A stretch of DNA of 64,000 bases, from contig JACVTC010000023.1 in the NCBI GenBank assembly GCA_016946835.1, positions 305,001 to 369,000 on the forward strand, read 5' to 3'. Below, piece after piece: positions 36,774 to 47,616 of this stretch. The notes below the pieces were generated by a model. It was not told where the DNA came from. It ran no database searches and was given only the letters and a program-made list of their open reading frames with translations. The DNA is from Neocallimastix lanati (nom. inval.). Its lineage: Eukaryota; Neocallimastigomycota; Neocallimastigomycetes; Neocallimastigales; Neocallimastigaceae. Position 1 is the first letter of the stretch, and the number at the start of each line of letters is the position of its first letter. Both the position numbers and the translations under genes were made by a program.

Positions 36774-37450
36774 ATGCCCTTCCACAAAAATCGGATTCCA
36801 GACGATTTGTGTAACATTGTTAAAAAAATTTTGTTAAGTTATTAAAAAAAATTTTTAATTTTTTAAAGTTAATTAGGAATTAAAAGGTCACTTGAATCTT
36901 TAGGAGAAGACCTTTTAAGTGACAATTTCATGAAATTTGAAATTTGTCAAAATTTGTTAAAATTAAAATTTTATTATAAAATTCAATATTTTGAAATATG
37001 TTGGTACCATTTTTAAAATATATTCCCTTGTAAATTTTGAAATTGAAATTTTGAAATTTAATTGAAATTAACATTTCAATTTTTACCATTAACTTTGAAA
37101 TTATTGAAAATTTTAAAAATATAGTAAATAATAAATATATAAAAATATAAAATTACTATTAAATAGTTGAATATTTAATTTTTATTAAATTTTGAAATTT
37201 CGTAATGTGAAATTTTAAATGTCGAAATTTGAAATTTTAAAATTTTTAATTTTTAATTTTCTAAATTCTGAAATTGTAATTGAAAATTTTATCAATTTAA
37301 TTATTGAATATATTTTATCAATATAATTTATTGAATATATTATAATATTCAATTTAAAATATTATTAATCTTGATAATTATGAAAGCGTCCTTATCATAA
37401 TTATCATTTTATCATCAAAGAATATTATAGAGAAAAGCGTCCTTTTCAAT
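36774..37450 (-). other. conserved noncoding 3' internal region of G elements, with hairpins
   Basis: It is about 90% or more similar by eye to 47617-48290 in G2, although it encodes nothing, and better conserved than the ORF. Next to the LTR is the purine tract GGAAGGGCAT (minus), then a hairpin in which CACAAAAATCG pairs with CGATTTGTG (36783-36813). A second region near 36887-36921 has two mutually exclusive pairings: AAAAGGTC with GACCTTTT, or GTCACTT with AAGTGAC. Retention by a non-autonomous element suggests signals for packaging or reverse transcription (inference). Confidence 0.65.
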
Positions 37451-38179
37451 ATAATATTAAACAAATTTTAATTAATCTATTAAATTTCAAATATTGAATC
37501 AATTTAGAATGTTCCTCCTTCCTTCTTTCATATTATTATTTTTCTATGATTAATTCAGAAATTTAGAATTTAATAAGTTTAATGTAATTTTGCTATTTAT
37601 AAATTTATAACTGATGTTTAAAAGTAAATTATTATTGCAATTCAGTCGAAGAGAATATTTATTTATTTGTTTAAAATATAGAATTGATTGATTTTATGTA
37701 ATAGAAATTTATATATATATATATATATATATTTTTTAATATTTAAAATTTAAATTATAAAATTGTATATATTTATTAGTATATAACGTTTTTGGAATTT
37801 TAACGATTGTTTTAAGAAATATAATTTTGTTTATTTTTTGAATAATTTGTAATTATTACTTTTGTAATACAATATTTAAAATGAATAAAATTTACTTAAA
37901 CTTTTAATATAGAAATTAAAAATTGACTTTAATAAACGATATAATGTTTGATTAAATTGTAAAAATATTTTAATAAAAAGCGAGACATGAGGATTATAAG
38001 AGTAGTACAGTGCAGTATAAGTAGTTTAATTAATAAATTAATTATTATTTATTGAAATTCATATGTTATATAGTTCTTATTCACATGATAGGTAGGAGAG
38101 AAATCTGATTCATGTGAATTTACCTTTATCTTCGTTTCTTTGAACTTTTGAATAATTTTTTGTATAACTGGGGTGTTAG
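37451..38179 (-). other. G1 internal noncoding region, not conserved
   Basis: AT-rich sequence between the ORF end and the conserved block, with little similarity to G2 except a GTGCAGTAT motif near 38011 (48805 in G2). Confidence 0.45.
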
Positions 38180-38836
38180 TTACTGTAACTGATACTCTTT
38201 TATTAATTTTTCATTGTTGTTTGAAGTGTGGGATACAGGTTTTGGTTTGGTTCTTCGTTTAGGCTTTCTTCTTAAGGTTAGTTTAGTTTCTACTTTTGCT
38301 TCCATGTTAGTTATCCTTTTATTGTTATTATCGTTATTGTTCTTGATTAGATGACTATCACACTGATATGGGTTTTCAATATTTTCTTTCTTGTTATGGC
38401 TAACTTCAGCTTTTTTGTATAGGCTTATATCGTGAATTTTATCATCAGCATTATTCTTCATTTCATTAATACCTTCTTTTCGTTTCGTACTTGATTTTGG
38501 TTCTATATAATTTAAGGACCTATTAACTTGGACAAGGAATAAGGAACTTCTTCTACGTAATTGTTCTAATAAATTAATTTGATTTATAATGTCCTGACAA
38601 GTTTTACTTTCTAAAGAATTTTCTTCCTTCAACTGTTTTACTTTTAATTTAAGGACATGAATAAGTTTTTGAATTCTTATTAATTCGTCCAATCGATCAT
38701 GAAGTTCTTTCTCAGCCTTACCAATAAACCTGTTATATTCACTAATGGGAATCATATCTTCTTTATCCTTCATTGGGATAGATATATCATTTCTTTTAAA
38801 TGATATATCTGAAGTAATTTTTGTAAGTTTAGGCAT
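38180..38836 (-). CDS. G1 coiled-coil ORF, 218 residues, possible Gag-like protein
   Basis: Not a family I recognise. Residues 30-110 are predicted coiled coil (EYNRFIGKAEKELHDRLDELIRIQKLI, then KLKVKQLKEEN). A conserved patch follows near 100-115 (VNRSLNYIEPKSS). The tail is Lys/Asn-rich and basic (LRRKPKRRTKPKP near 187-200), which could bind nucleic acid. The ORF in G2 is homologous over the first 120 residues (EYNGFVNKVTKEVNAQLSIL; LNRSFKYLDPK) and diverges after that. Position just after the priming site and the leading ATG suit a gag gene, and F1 Gag also starts with a coiled coil, but no capsid domain or zinc knuckle is visible. An accessory or structural role is therefore inferred. 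Confidence 0.7.
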   Translation of the reverse strand: MPKLTKITSDISFKRNDISIPMKDKEDMIPISEYNRFIGKAEKELHDRLDELIRIQKLIHVLKLKVKQLKEENSLESKTCQDIINQINLLEQLRRRSSLFLVQVNRSLNYIEPKSSTKRKEGINEMKNNADDKIHDISLYKKAEVSHNKKENIENPYQCDSHLIKNNNDNNNKRITNMEAKVETKLTLRRKPKRRTKPKPVSHTSNNNEKLIKEYQLQ

Positions 38837-38860
38837 CTTAAGGTAATCGATAGATTGTTG

Positions 38861-38870
38861 GTAGGATTAT
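38861..38870 (-). promoter_or_regulatory. self-priming primer-binding site of G1
   Basis: Sense ATAATCCTAC directly follows the 5' LTR. It is the exact complement of GTAGGATTAT at 39094-39085 in that LTR, which lies 38 bp downstream of TATATAAATA (39132-39123). Confidence 0.72.
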
Positions 38871-39500
38871 TGTCAAAGTTTTAAGATAATTTGGTCTTAA
38901 CGATTAGGTCAAGATGCCAAATTATAGTAATTAATTAATAATTTAATTTTACTCTTATTTAAAACATATTGTTATTAGTAAATTTTATAATTAAGTTTTT
39001 ATTTGAAATATAAATTTTATTTAATCTTAATAATATTTTATTACATTATTATTTTATATAATTATTACTATAATTTAAATTACAATAATCCTACAAAGGA
39101 TTAATCAAAAGATTTAAACATGTATTTATATAAAATAATTAATTATTAAAATATTAATTATTAATATGAATATATAATAGTATTAATATAAGTTTGATAT
39201 TGATAATATAAAATAAGATAATAATATAAATATTTAATATAAATAAAATATAAGAATATAATATGTAGAAATTAATTTAATATGACAATCACGTGTTTAC
39301 ATTATTTAATATATATTAATTTCAATATGTTAATAATATTTAGTAATTAGTTGGTCTAGACTAATTCCTAAATATTTTAATAAAGTTAATTTAATAATAA
39401 TTATTATATTATTATTTTTTAATATTGAAATTCAAATAACTGAATTATTGAAATTGAAATTGAAATTGAATTAAATGTAAATTCAGTTATTATCTTAACA
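38871..39500 (-). repeat. 5' LTR of G1
   Basis: Pair of 36152-36773. Carries TATATAAATA and the predicted transcript start GTAGGATTAT. Confidence 0.85.
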
Positions 39501-39505
39501 AACTA

Positions 39506-39553
39506 TGTTAAGATTTTGATATAATTTATAATTTAAATTTAAATAAAAATAAG
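39506..39553 (-). repeat. end fragment of an F-family LTR, joined to G1 by AACTA
   Basis: TGTTAAGATTTTGATATAAT and the next 28 bases equal the reverse complement of the F LTR end. The G-AACTA-F junction repeats, inverted, the F-TAGTT-G junction at 43281-43300. Confidence 0.75.
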
Positions 39554-40250
39554 AATTTAATACTTATCTTTAAAATAGAGTTTATTATAAGAAAATATAA
39601 TAGACCTTGAATATGAAAAGAGAAAATAAAATATGTTTTTTTTTTTAAAGAACTTTATTAATCTATTTTATTATTAAATATTTTATTATTATTTTTTTTT
39701 GATTATTAAATTTTAAAATAACTATTTTATAATAATTGAAATCTTAATGTTATTTATTGTCATTATATTTTTCTTAAAATAATAACTCTTGATTTTCTAA
39801 AGAAGAAAATCAACAGCTATTTATATTTTTACAAAAGTAAATGTATTTTTCTAATCTTAACAATGATTCTTTCCAGAAAAAGATTAGAAGAAAAAACTGG
39901 AAAGATTTTTGATCAATAATTTATACTTATTGATCATCGTGTTATTAAATAAAACCAATTATAATTAATCGGGAAAACTTTAATAACCGATTTTAATAAC
40001 TAAAAGAATTAAAAAGAAAAAAGGATAAAAAGAGAAGGATAAAATAATGCAGAAATTTTATTAAATACATTTTTTTTTATGAAATAATACAGAAGTTATA
40101 TTAAATACATTTTTTCATATAACAATTAATACATTAATTGGTATAATTGTTTTTAAATGAAATAAATTTTTAAAGAATAATAATTATGAAATAATTATTA
40201 ATTAATAAGAAATAGAAATAAATTATAAAAATTTATATCAATTTCTTACA
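39554..40250 (-). repeat. LTR family H, main part of the copy split by G1
   Basis: Minus-strand signature: hairpin near 39786-39812, TTTTTCTGGAAAGA near 39873-39886, ending ATTTCTTACA at 40250. It aligns with 51985-52739. Confidence 0.6.
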
Positions 40251-40253
40251 TTA

Positions 40254-40724
40254 TGATACGTGACCACTATAAAAATGGTATTTAGGTAGATTCTTTAGGT
40301 TAAAGAAATACTTAAATATTATTGGTCAATAATAATTTTATAATAATATATATAATTTTAGAATAATAATTATTAAACGGAGAATTCTTTTATTTATAAG
40401 TTTATACTAATGATGATAAATTAATTCACATAAATAGCTATTTTTATATTTTATTTTAGTATAGTTAAAAGAGATATTATATATATTTGAGATAATTAAT
40501 TATAATATTTATATAAAAGAGTAATAATAATAATAATTGATGTAATAATTAATAATTAATAATAAATAAAGAGAACATTAAAAAGATATAATTATTACTT
40601 TATTTTGTATTATTGTATGTGTTATTTCTAATTAATATTAGAATATATTATTTTGTCATAATTCCTTATTGTCATTGCCCATAAATAAATATTAATTTAG
40701 ATACATAAATAAAATATCGTATCA
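40254..40724. repeat. solo LTR-like element, E-type (C1)
   Basis: TGATACGTGACC...AAATATCGTATCA, 471 bp. Shares the inner block TAGAATATATTATTTTGTC with the E-type copies at 41964, 44863 and 55802. Ends are short inverted repeats (TGATACG/CGTATCA). No ORF and no clear target duplication. Confidence 0.6.
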
Positions 40725-40728
40725 AATT

Positions 40729-40755
40729 TTGCTACAGGAGCAATTTCTTTAATTA
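40729..40755 (-). pseudogene. tRNA-Ile 5' fragment with its upstream flank
   Basis: TTTGCTACAGGAGC and the next 14 bases are identical to 35049-35076: the first about 14 nt of the tRNA-Ile(UAU) gene plus its upstream DNA. The remainder of the tRNA is missing, replaced by the C1 element. Confidence 0.8.
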
Positions 40756-41963
40756 TGATACGGGGTGTCACTAAATACCTTGTTTTTCCTATTAAATACT
40801 CTTAATAATAATAAAATAAAATTATTATTAAATATTTTTATTAAAATCTTTTATTAATATCAAATATAATAAAAATTATTAAATATTCTAATAAAAATCT
40901 TTTATTAATATTAAATATAATAAAAATTATTATTAAATATTCTTATTAAAATCTTTTATAATAAAAATTATTATTAAATATTCTTATAAAATTCTTTTAT
41001 TAATATCAAATCTAATAAAAATTATTATTAAATATTCTTATTAAAATCTTTTATTAATATCAAATATAATAAAAATTATTATTAAATATTCTTATTAAAA
41101 TCTTTTATAATAAAAATTATTATTAAATATTCTTATAAAATTCTTTTATTAATATTAAATATAATAAAAATTATTATTAAATATTCTTATTAAAATCTTT
41201 TATTAATATCAAATCTAATAAAAATAAATATTAAATATTTTATTAATATTAAATATAATAAAAATTATTACTAAATATTCTCATTAAAAATTATATAATA
41301 TTTAAATCATTACTAATTCTTATTTTTATATTAAGAATAATAAAAACCTATTTCAATAAATATTTGATGTAAAATACAGAATTATAAGTTTCTGTATAAT
41401 ATTTTCTAAAACCTTTGAAATAAACTAAAAATAATACAAAAATTAAAAATAAATTAAATCTTTATTAAAATAAAAATGAACTAAAATACAGAAGAATTCC
41501 AATAATAAAAATGATCTAAAATACAGAAAATATCAATTCTGTATAATTCTCTCTCTGAATAACAATATCAAGAAGAAGCTACCGCCCGGAATGCCCTTCG
41601 TGATACAAGCTCCAAATTAATTTTTTATATTTTAATTTAATAAATGTTATTTTTTTTTTTTTAAAAAAATAATTTAAAATAATAGTTAAAAATTAAAATA
41701 AAATAGTTATAATAGTTTTTTTTTATAAAGAATATATTAATAATAAATAAAATGTATTAAAATAAAAGTATAAAAAGAAGAATAAATTTCTTTCTTTTTA
41801 ATACTTGGAACAAATAATTTTAATTTTAAATTTAAATAAAGAATATTTTAAAATTTAATTTTTTTTTTTCTTGTTTCCAAACTTATTTTTATAGTTATGT
41901 GTTAATATTTATTTTTTTTTGTTTTGAATATCTTAGTGTTTCAACCCCAGCCCGTATCAATTA
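40752..41963. repeat. solo LTR family B, copy 1
   Basis: Element 40756-41959, TGATACGGGGTG...CAGCCCGTATCA, with ATTA on both sides. It contains about 8 diverged tandem units of about 55 bp (40840-41290) built on AAATATTCTTATTAAAATC, and a conserved GC-rich stretch CTACCGCCCGGAATGCCC near 41579. It lies 14 bp upstream of the tRNA fragment's 5' end. Copy 2 is at 50841-51918. Confidence 0.7.
40840..41290. repeat. about 55-bp tandem repeats inside LTR B1
   Basis: Repeated AATATTCTTATTAAAATC, TTTTATTAATATCAAATATA and ATAAAAATTATTATTAA blocks, some units lacking the middle block. The array is shorter in B2 (50930-51260), so unit number varies. Confidence 0.75.
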
Positions 41964-42529
41964 TGGTACGTTACTCACTAAAATAGAATAAATTATTAAA
42001 AATATAAGAAAATAAATAATTCTTTAGTTATTTTATTATAATAGGTATAAGGTTTAATTAGTATATAAAAATATAATATTAATAAAAATAATTTTAATTA
42101 ATAGATAACCAATAAGAATTAAGATAAATTATAGTATAAAAATAAGTGAAAGATAAAATATTAACAAAGGAGGAACTTAATAATCTAATATTTTTAAAGA
42201 ATATAATAGTTATAATAGGAATTATAAAATATTTATTCGGGTGAATAAATATTTAGGATATTTTGGCTAATATTATTATTAAAATATAAATTTAAAGATA
42301 TAATAAAGTTATAATAAAATTAAATGTACTTATTTAAAGAACAAAATTTATAAATAAAATAAAGACTTAAAAGTAACACATTATTATTTATTAAAAATTT
42401 ATTATTAATTTTGTGTTATAATTTTTTTTTATTTATTTCTTTTATTAGAATATATTATTTTATAATTTTACAACTTGCTTTTCCCAAATCATATAAAAGG
42501 TACAATATATAAAAATAACGTACCAATTA
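41960..42529. repeat. solo LTR-like element, E-type (D1)
   Basis: Element 41964-42525, TGGTACGTTACTC...AATAACGTACCA, flanked by ATTA on both sides. The left ATTA is also the right duplication of B1. Contains TAGAATATATTATTTTATAA. Confidence 0.65.
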
Positions 42530-42575
42530 GTTGTAAGAATCTATAATTATTTTTAACAAAATAATTATATTTTCT

Positions 42576-43293
42576 TAGTTTGTTGAAATTATAACTGAAT
42601 TGAAATCTCAATTTCAGTTATTTACATTTCAATAATTAAAAATATTATTTAATTGTAAATAATATATATATTTAAATAATTAATAATTAATATAAATTCT
42701 TGTTTAATATTTAAAGGGTTATCTTAGGCCTAATAATCCTGAGAATATTAATAAATAAGGTTTATATTAATAATTAATTTCAATGATACATTTGACGTCA
42801 CGTGTATTTTATTTATATTATGTTTTTATATATGTTTACAACATATCTATATTAAATTCAATTATTCAAATTAATTATATAATTAAATTTATCCTTATAT
42901 TTTATTATTATTTATATTACTATATTATTAATATCTTATAATTAAATATTATTATTATGTAACTTACAAAGTATAAAAGAAAGATGTAAAAATCTATCTT
43001 TTATGTTCTTTGTAAGGTTATTGTAAAATTACCTTAATAGTAATATATTATAGATATTTTATTATTAAATAAAATCAATAAATTTAAAATCAAATTAATT
43101 TGATAATTCTAATTATCAAAGTTTATTATAAATAAATTTTCATTAAACTAAACATTTAAATATTTATTATTATTATTATATATCTATATAGTATATTACT
43201 ATATAGACATATCGACTTAGTGAATATTTTTATTAAAACATATTATTTTATTTAAATTTAAATTATAAATTATATCAAAATCTTAACATAGTT
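42576..43293 (+). repeat. solo LTR of family F
   Basis: LTR 42581-43288 (TGTTGAAATTATAAC...AAAATCTTAACA), flanked by TAGTT. Nearly identical to the F1 LTR at 59058-59761, and inserted at the same point of an H LTR as F1. Contains TATAAAAG and GTAAGGTTAT. Confidence 0.85.
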
Positions 43294-43929
43294 TGTTAAG
43301 ATAATAACTGAATTTACATTTAATTCAATTTCAATTTCAATTTCAATAATTCAGTTATTTGAATTTCAATATTAATAAATAATAATAATATAATAATTAT
43401 TATTAAATTAACTTTATTAAAATATTTAGGAATTAGTCTAGGCCAACTAATTACTAAATATTATTAACATATTGAAATTAATATATATTAAATAATGTAA
43501 ACACGTGATTGTCATTAAATTAATTTCTACATATTATATTCTTATATTTTATTTATATTAAATATTTATATTATTATCTTACTTTATATTATCAATATCA
43601 AACTTATATTAATACTATTACATATCCATATTAATAATTAATATTTTAATAATTAATTATTTTATATAAATACATGTTTAAATCTTTTGATTAATCCTTT
43701 GTAGGATTATTGTAATTTAAATTATAGTAATAATTATATAAAATAATAATGTAATAAAATATTATTAAGATTAAATAAAATTTATATTTTAAATAAAAAC
43801 TTAATTATAAAATTTACTAATAACAATATGTTTTAAATAAGAGTAAATTCAAATTATTAATTAATTACTATAATTTGGCATCTTGACCTAATCGTTAAGA
43901 CCAAATTATCACAAAACTTTAACATAGTT
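43289..43929 (+). repeat. solo LTR of family G
   Basis: LTR 43294-43924 (TGTTAAGATAATAACTG...AAAACTTTAACA), flanked by TAGTT. The left TAGTT doubles as the right duplication of the F solo LTR. TATATAAATA and GTAGGATTAT (43701-43710) are present. Confidence 0.85.
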
Positions 43930-44858
43930 AGGTTATAATTAATATAACTTTTATTTAACTCATATTTCATTTATACACCTAATTATAATTAATAATTTAT
44001 TTAATTATATATTAAAATTTTATTTAGTTTAATATTAAAAATTTATTTAATCAAATAATTTTTATACATTTAAAATAATATTAAATTTATTTAATTATTC
44101 ACTTAATTATTAAATTTATTAGTTTTAGTTTTCTTTCACTTATTAAATCATAAACTAAAACACTATTCTGTATTCTATCATGTATTCCGTATTGTATTAA
44201 TCATGTATTTTATTATTAATGTATTGTTTTATATTTTTTACGTAAAGTTCTATAAAATAGAACTAAATAGATTAAATTTTAAATTTTATGATCGAAATAA
44301 TTTTCATTATTTTATTCTTTTACTTTCGATCATTATATTAGATTAAGTAATCGGTTAATTAAGGTTTTTCCAATTACTTCTTAAAAGTAATCGGTTTTAC
44401 TTAATTAACGCGATGATCGATATGGATAGAATATCGATCAAAAAACTTATCTAGGTTTTTCTTTTAGTCTTTTCCTAGATAAGAGATTTGTTAAGATTAG
44501 AACCCCTTTTGATTTTAACTTATTTTGACAAAAAAGTATAAATAAGGCTCTTGAGTTCTCTTTGAGAAATCAAGAGTTATTATTATAACAATTATAATAT
44601 AATAATAATAACAATAGTTTTAACATTTAAAATTTCTAATAAATAATAAAACAAATTATTTTAATAAAACAGATTTTATAATTAAAACTTTTCTTTATCA
44701 ATTTTAGTGTTTCGTCTATTATAATTCGTTATAATAAACTCGAAAATTAGAAAGAACCATAGGTAAGTATGATTCTTTTCTAAACCTTTAATATTAGCAG
44801 TTAGAGCTAATATTAATGATTAATAATTTAATTATAATTTTTTAATTAAATTATTACA

Positions 44859-45342
44859 TTATTGATACGGGATGAATAAATAAATATAAAAATTAATAAA
44901 TTTAGAAAAATAATAAAATATAATTAATTAAAGTTAAAATAAAAATATATATAGTTTAAAATAATAATAAACAATAAAAAAAAATTAAAAATAAATAAAT
45001 TAAAATAAGAATTATAAAAAAAAAATAATAATAATATTTTAGAGATAGAGAAAATAAATATAATTAAATGGTCTTAGAGAGAGGCCTTAATTGAGATTTT
45101 TAGTTAGTAATAATTAGTAAAATAAAATAATAATAAAAGTAATGTTAAAAATGTAATTAATGTAAAATTTAAATAATTATAAATAAAGTATTAAATAAAT
45201 AATAATAAAATAGTTAAGTTTTATTTAATATAATTATTGTGTTAAAATTATTAATTGTTTTATTAGAATATATTAATTTTCCTCAAATAAAATATTGCAA
45301 GTCCCATAAAAGTATACGATTATAAAAATATCGTATCATTAT
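44859..45342. repeat. solo LTR-like element, E-type (E1)
   Basis: Element 44863-45338, TGATACGGGATG...AAATATCGTATCA, with TTAT on both sides. Contains TTAGAATATATTAATTTTCC. Confidence 0.65.
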
Positions 45343-46148
45343 TGATAAGAATGTACTAAATAATGCATTCTTAATTAAACCTACGATTTATTTCTAATAC
45401 ATTATGTGTACATTATTATTTTTGTGCTTTAATAAATTTTTAAATCCAAAGATCAAAAATTAAATCAAAAATTATATTAAACTTTATATTTTTATATTAA
45501 ATCTTATATTAATAGTAATATTTTTATATATTTAAAACTTATATTAGCAATATTAATAATAAATCTTATTTTTTTTTATTTTAATAATGAAAATTTGTAT
45601 TAATAATATTTTTATATATTGATAATTAAAAATTTATATATTATATTTTAATTTTTATTATAAAATTTTATATCGAAATGTTTTATTTTATATTGAAAAA
45701 TATTTTATTTTATTAAAAACCTTTATATTAGAATAGTATTTTTATTTTTATTTGAATATTTTAACAGATTGTAATAAAAATTATAGCCAATTAAATAAAT
45801 TCTTATTAGTAATATTTTAGATATTTTAAAAAAAAAAAAAAAATGTTTTATTAATATTATAAATGTATTTTATTTATATTGTTATAATTAAATTTTATAT
45901 AACTGATTATAAAATTCAATTTAAATTTAATAGTTTTTTTTAAAAAAAAAAATAAATAAAATGTAATTTAGTGGCAAGAACAACTTTTATGCCTTGAAAA
46001 AAGTATAAATAGTTGTAAATTTTGCTACCAATTTTTAAAAATCATCAAATAAATTTAATAAAATTAATAAATAAAATAATAAATAAATAAATAAAATTTG
46101 TGTTTCTTTACTTTATTTTTATTTAATTCTCTAAAACCTTAACATTAT
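45339..46148 (+). repeat. solo LTR family J, copy 1
   Basis: Element 45343-46144, TGATAAGAATGTACT...AAACCTTAACA, with TTAT on both sides. The left TTAT is shared with E1. A promoter-like GTATAAATAGTTGTAAATTT is at about 46001-46020, preceded by GGCAAGAACAACTTTTATGCC. Copy 2 lies at 56262-57057. Confidence 0.65.
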
Positions 46149-46913
46149 TTTGTAAGAAACTATAATTATTTGTTAAATAATTATAATTTCTTTATTTGAT
46201 TATTTATCTATTACATAATTTATACATTCATTCATTAAATTAGTAATTATTTATCAAGTTAATATGTATTTGTACATTTAATTATAATTTTAATTTAATT
46301 AAAAATTTTCTTTAAATTTATTTAGTATAAATTTTATTAATTTCTATAGTAATAAATTAATTATTTAATTATTATTTTTAATTAAAATTTGAATTAACTT
46401 ATTCGGACTTTAAAGTTTTTTATTTTCTTATTAAAATATAAATTAATTTTATCGGACTTTAAGGTTTTTTCTAATTTATTATATTAATAAATTGGTTTTT
46501 CCTTAAAGAACTTATCTAGTTTTTTCTTCTAATCTTTTTCTAGATAAGATAATTGTTAAGATTAGAAAACCTTTTAAATTATTATTTTATATAAATTTTT
46601 ATTATTTAATTTTTCGTATAAATAGCTATTGATTTCTCTAAATTTTTGAGAAATCAAGAGTTATTATTATATAACAAATATTAATAAATATATAATAATA
46701 ATCAATAAAATCTACAAACATTTTCAATAAGTGTTCTTTTTATTTTGTGTTGTTTATTATATTTGTTTATAATAAACTCTTCTCTGTCAAGATAAGTTAA
46801 AATTTTCTTTATTTTTTCTAATTGTTTTCTTATTTTCTCAACTTGATGTTAGTATCAGGTTGTAGTTAATAATTTTGTTATAATAAATATTATAATGAAA
46901 TTATTACATATTT
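46146..46913 (+). repeat. LTR family H (H4)
   Basis: Element 46151-46908, TGTAAGAAACTATAATT...GAAATTATTACA, with TATTT duplicated on both sides. Contains GTATAAATAGCTATTGATTT and the ATTTTTGAGAAATCAAGAG hairpin arm. Confidence 0.65.
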
Positions 46914-46961
46914 GTAATAATTTAATTAAGAAATTATAATTAAATTATTAATCATTAATAT

Positions 46962-47616
46962 TGTTAAAGTTTTTAGATAATTTGGTCTTAACGATTAGGT
47001 CAAGATGCCAAATTATAGTAATTAATTAATAATCTAGTTTTACTCTTAATTCAAACATATTGTTATTAGTAAATTTTATAATTAAGTTTTTATTTAAAAT
47101 ATAAATTTTTATTTAATCTTAATAATATTTTATTACATTATTATTTTATATAATTATTACTATAATTTAAATTACAATAATCTTACAAAGGATTAATCAA
47201 AAGATTTAAACATGTATTTATATAAAATAATTAATTATTAAAATATTAATTATTAATATGAATATGTAATAGCATTAATAAAAGTTTGATATTGATAATA
47301 TAAAATAAGATAATAATATAAATATTTAATATAAATAAAATATAAGAATCTAATATAGCTAATTATATTTTATAATTAAAATATAATATGTAGAAATTAA
47401 TTTAATGACAATCACGTGTTTACATTATTTAATATATATTAATTTCAATATGTAAATAATATTTAGTCAATTAGTTGGCCTAGACTATTTCCTAAATATT
47501 TTAATAAAGTTAATTTAATAATAATTATTATATTATTATTATTTATTAATATTGAAATTCAAATAACTGAATTATCGAAATTGAAATTGAATTGAAATTC
47601 AGTTATTATCTTAACA
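46962..47616 (-). repeat. 3' LTR of G2
   Basis: The 655-bp partner of 49798-50451. The start segment reads GTAAGATTAT (47186-47177), one base different from the 5' LTR. Confidence 0.85.

Larger units (their letters stand above)
36152..39500 (-). mobile_element. G1: 3.35-kb LTR retrotransposon lacking RT, with one coiled-coil ORF
   Basis: LTRs 36152-36773 (3') and 38871-39500 (5') are nearly identical. The interior carries one ORF (38180-38836), a self-priming-type site next to the 5' LTR and GGAAGGG next to the 3' LTR. There is no protease, RT or integrase, so it must be moved by another element's proteins. The flanks (TATTA and AACTA) do not match, suggesting recombination after insertion. 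The second member, G2, is at 46962-50451. Confidence 0.85.
42532..44858 (+). repeat. LTR family H (H3), interrupted by F and G solo LTRs
   Basis: Starts TGTAAGAATCTATAATT and ends ATTATTACA. Its halves 42532-42580 and 43925-44858 are separated by two nested LTRs. The right half holds TATAAATAAGGCTCTTGAGTT and the hairpin CTCTTGAG...TCAAGAG near 44548-44576, just downstream of the TATA box. Confidence 0.6.

Noticed and set aside
39506-40250. Complete F LTR after G1
   Set aside because: Only the last 48 bp match F; the rest aligns with family H.
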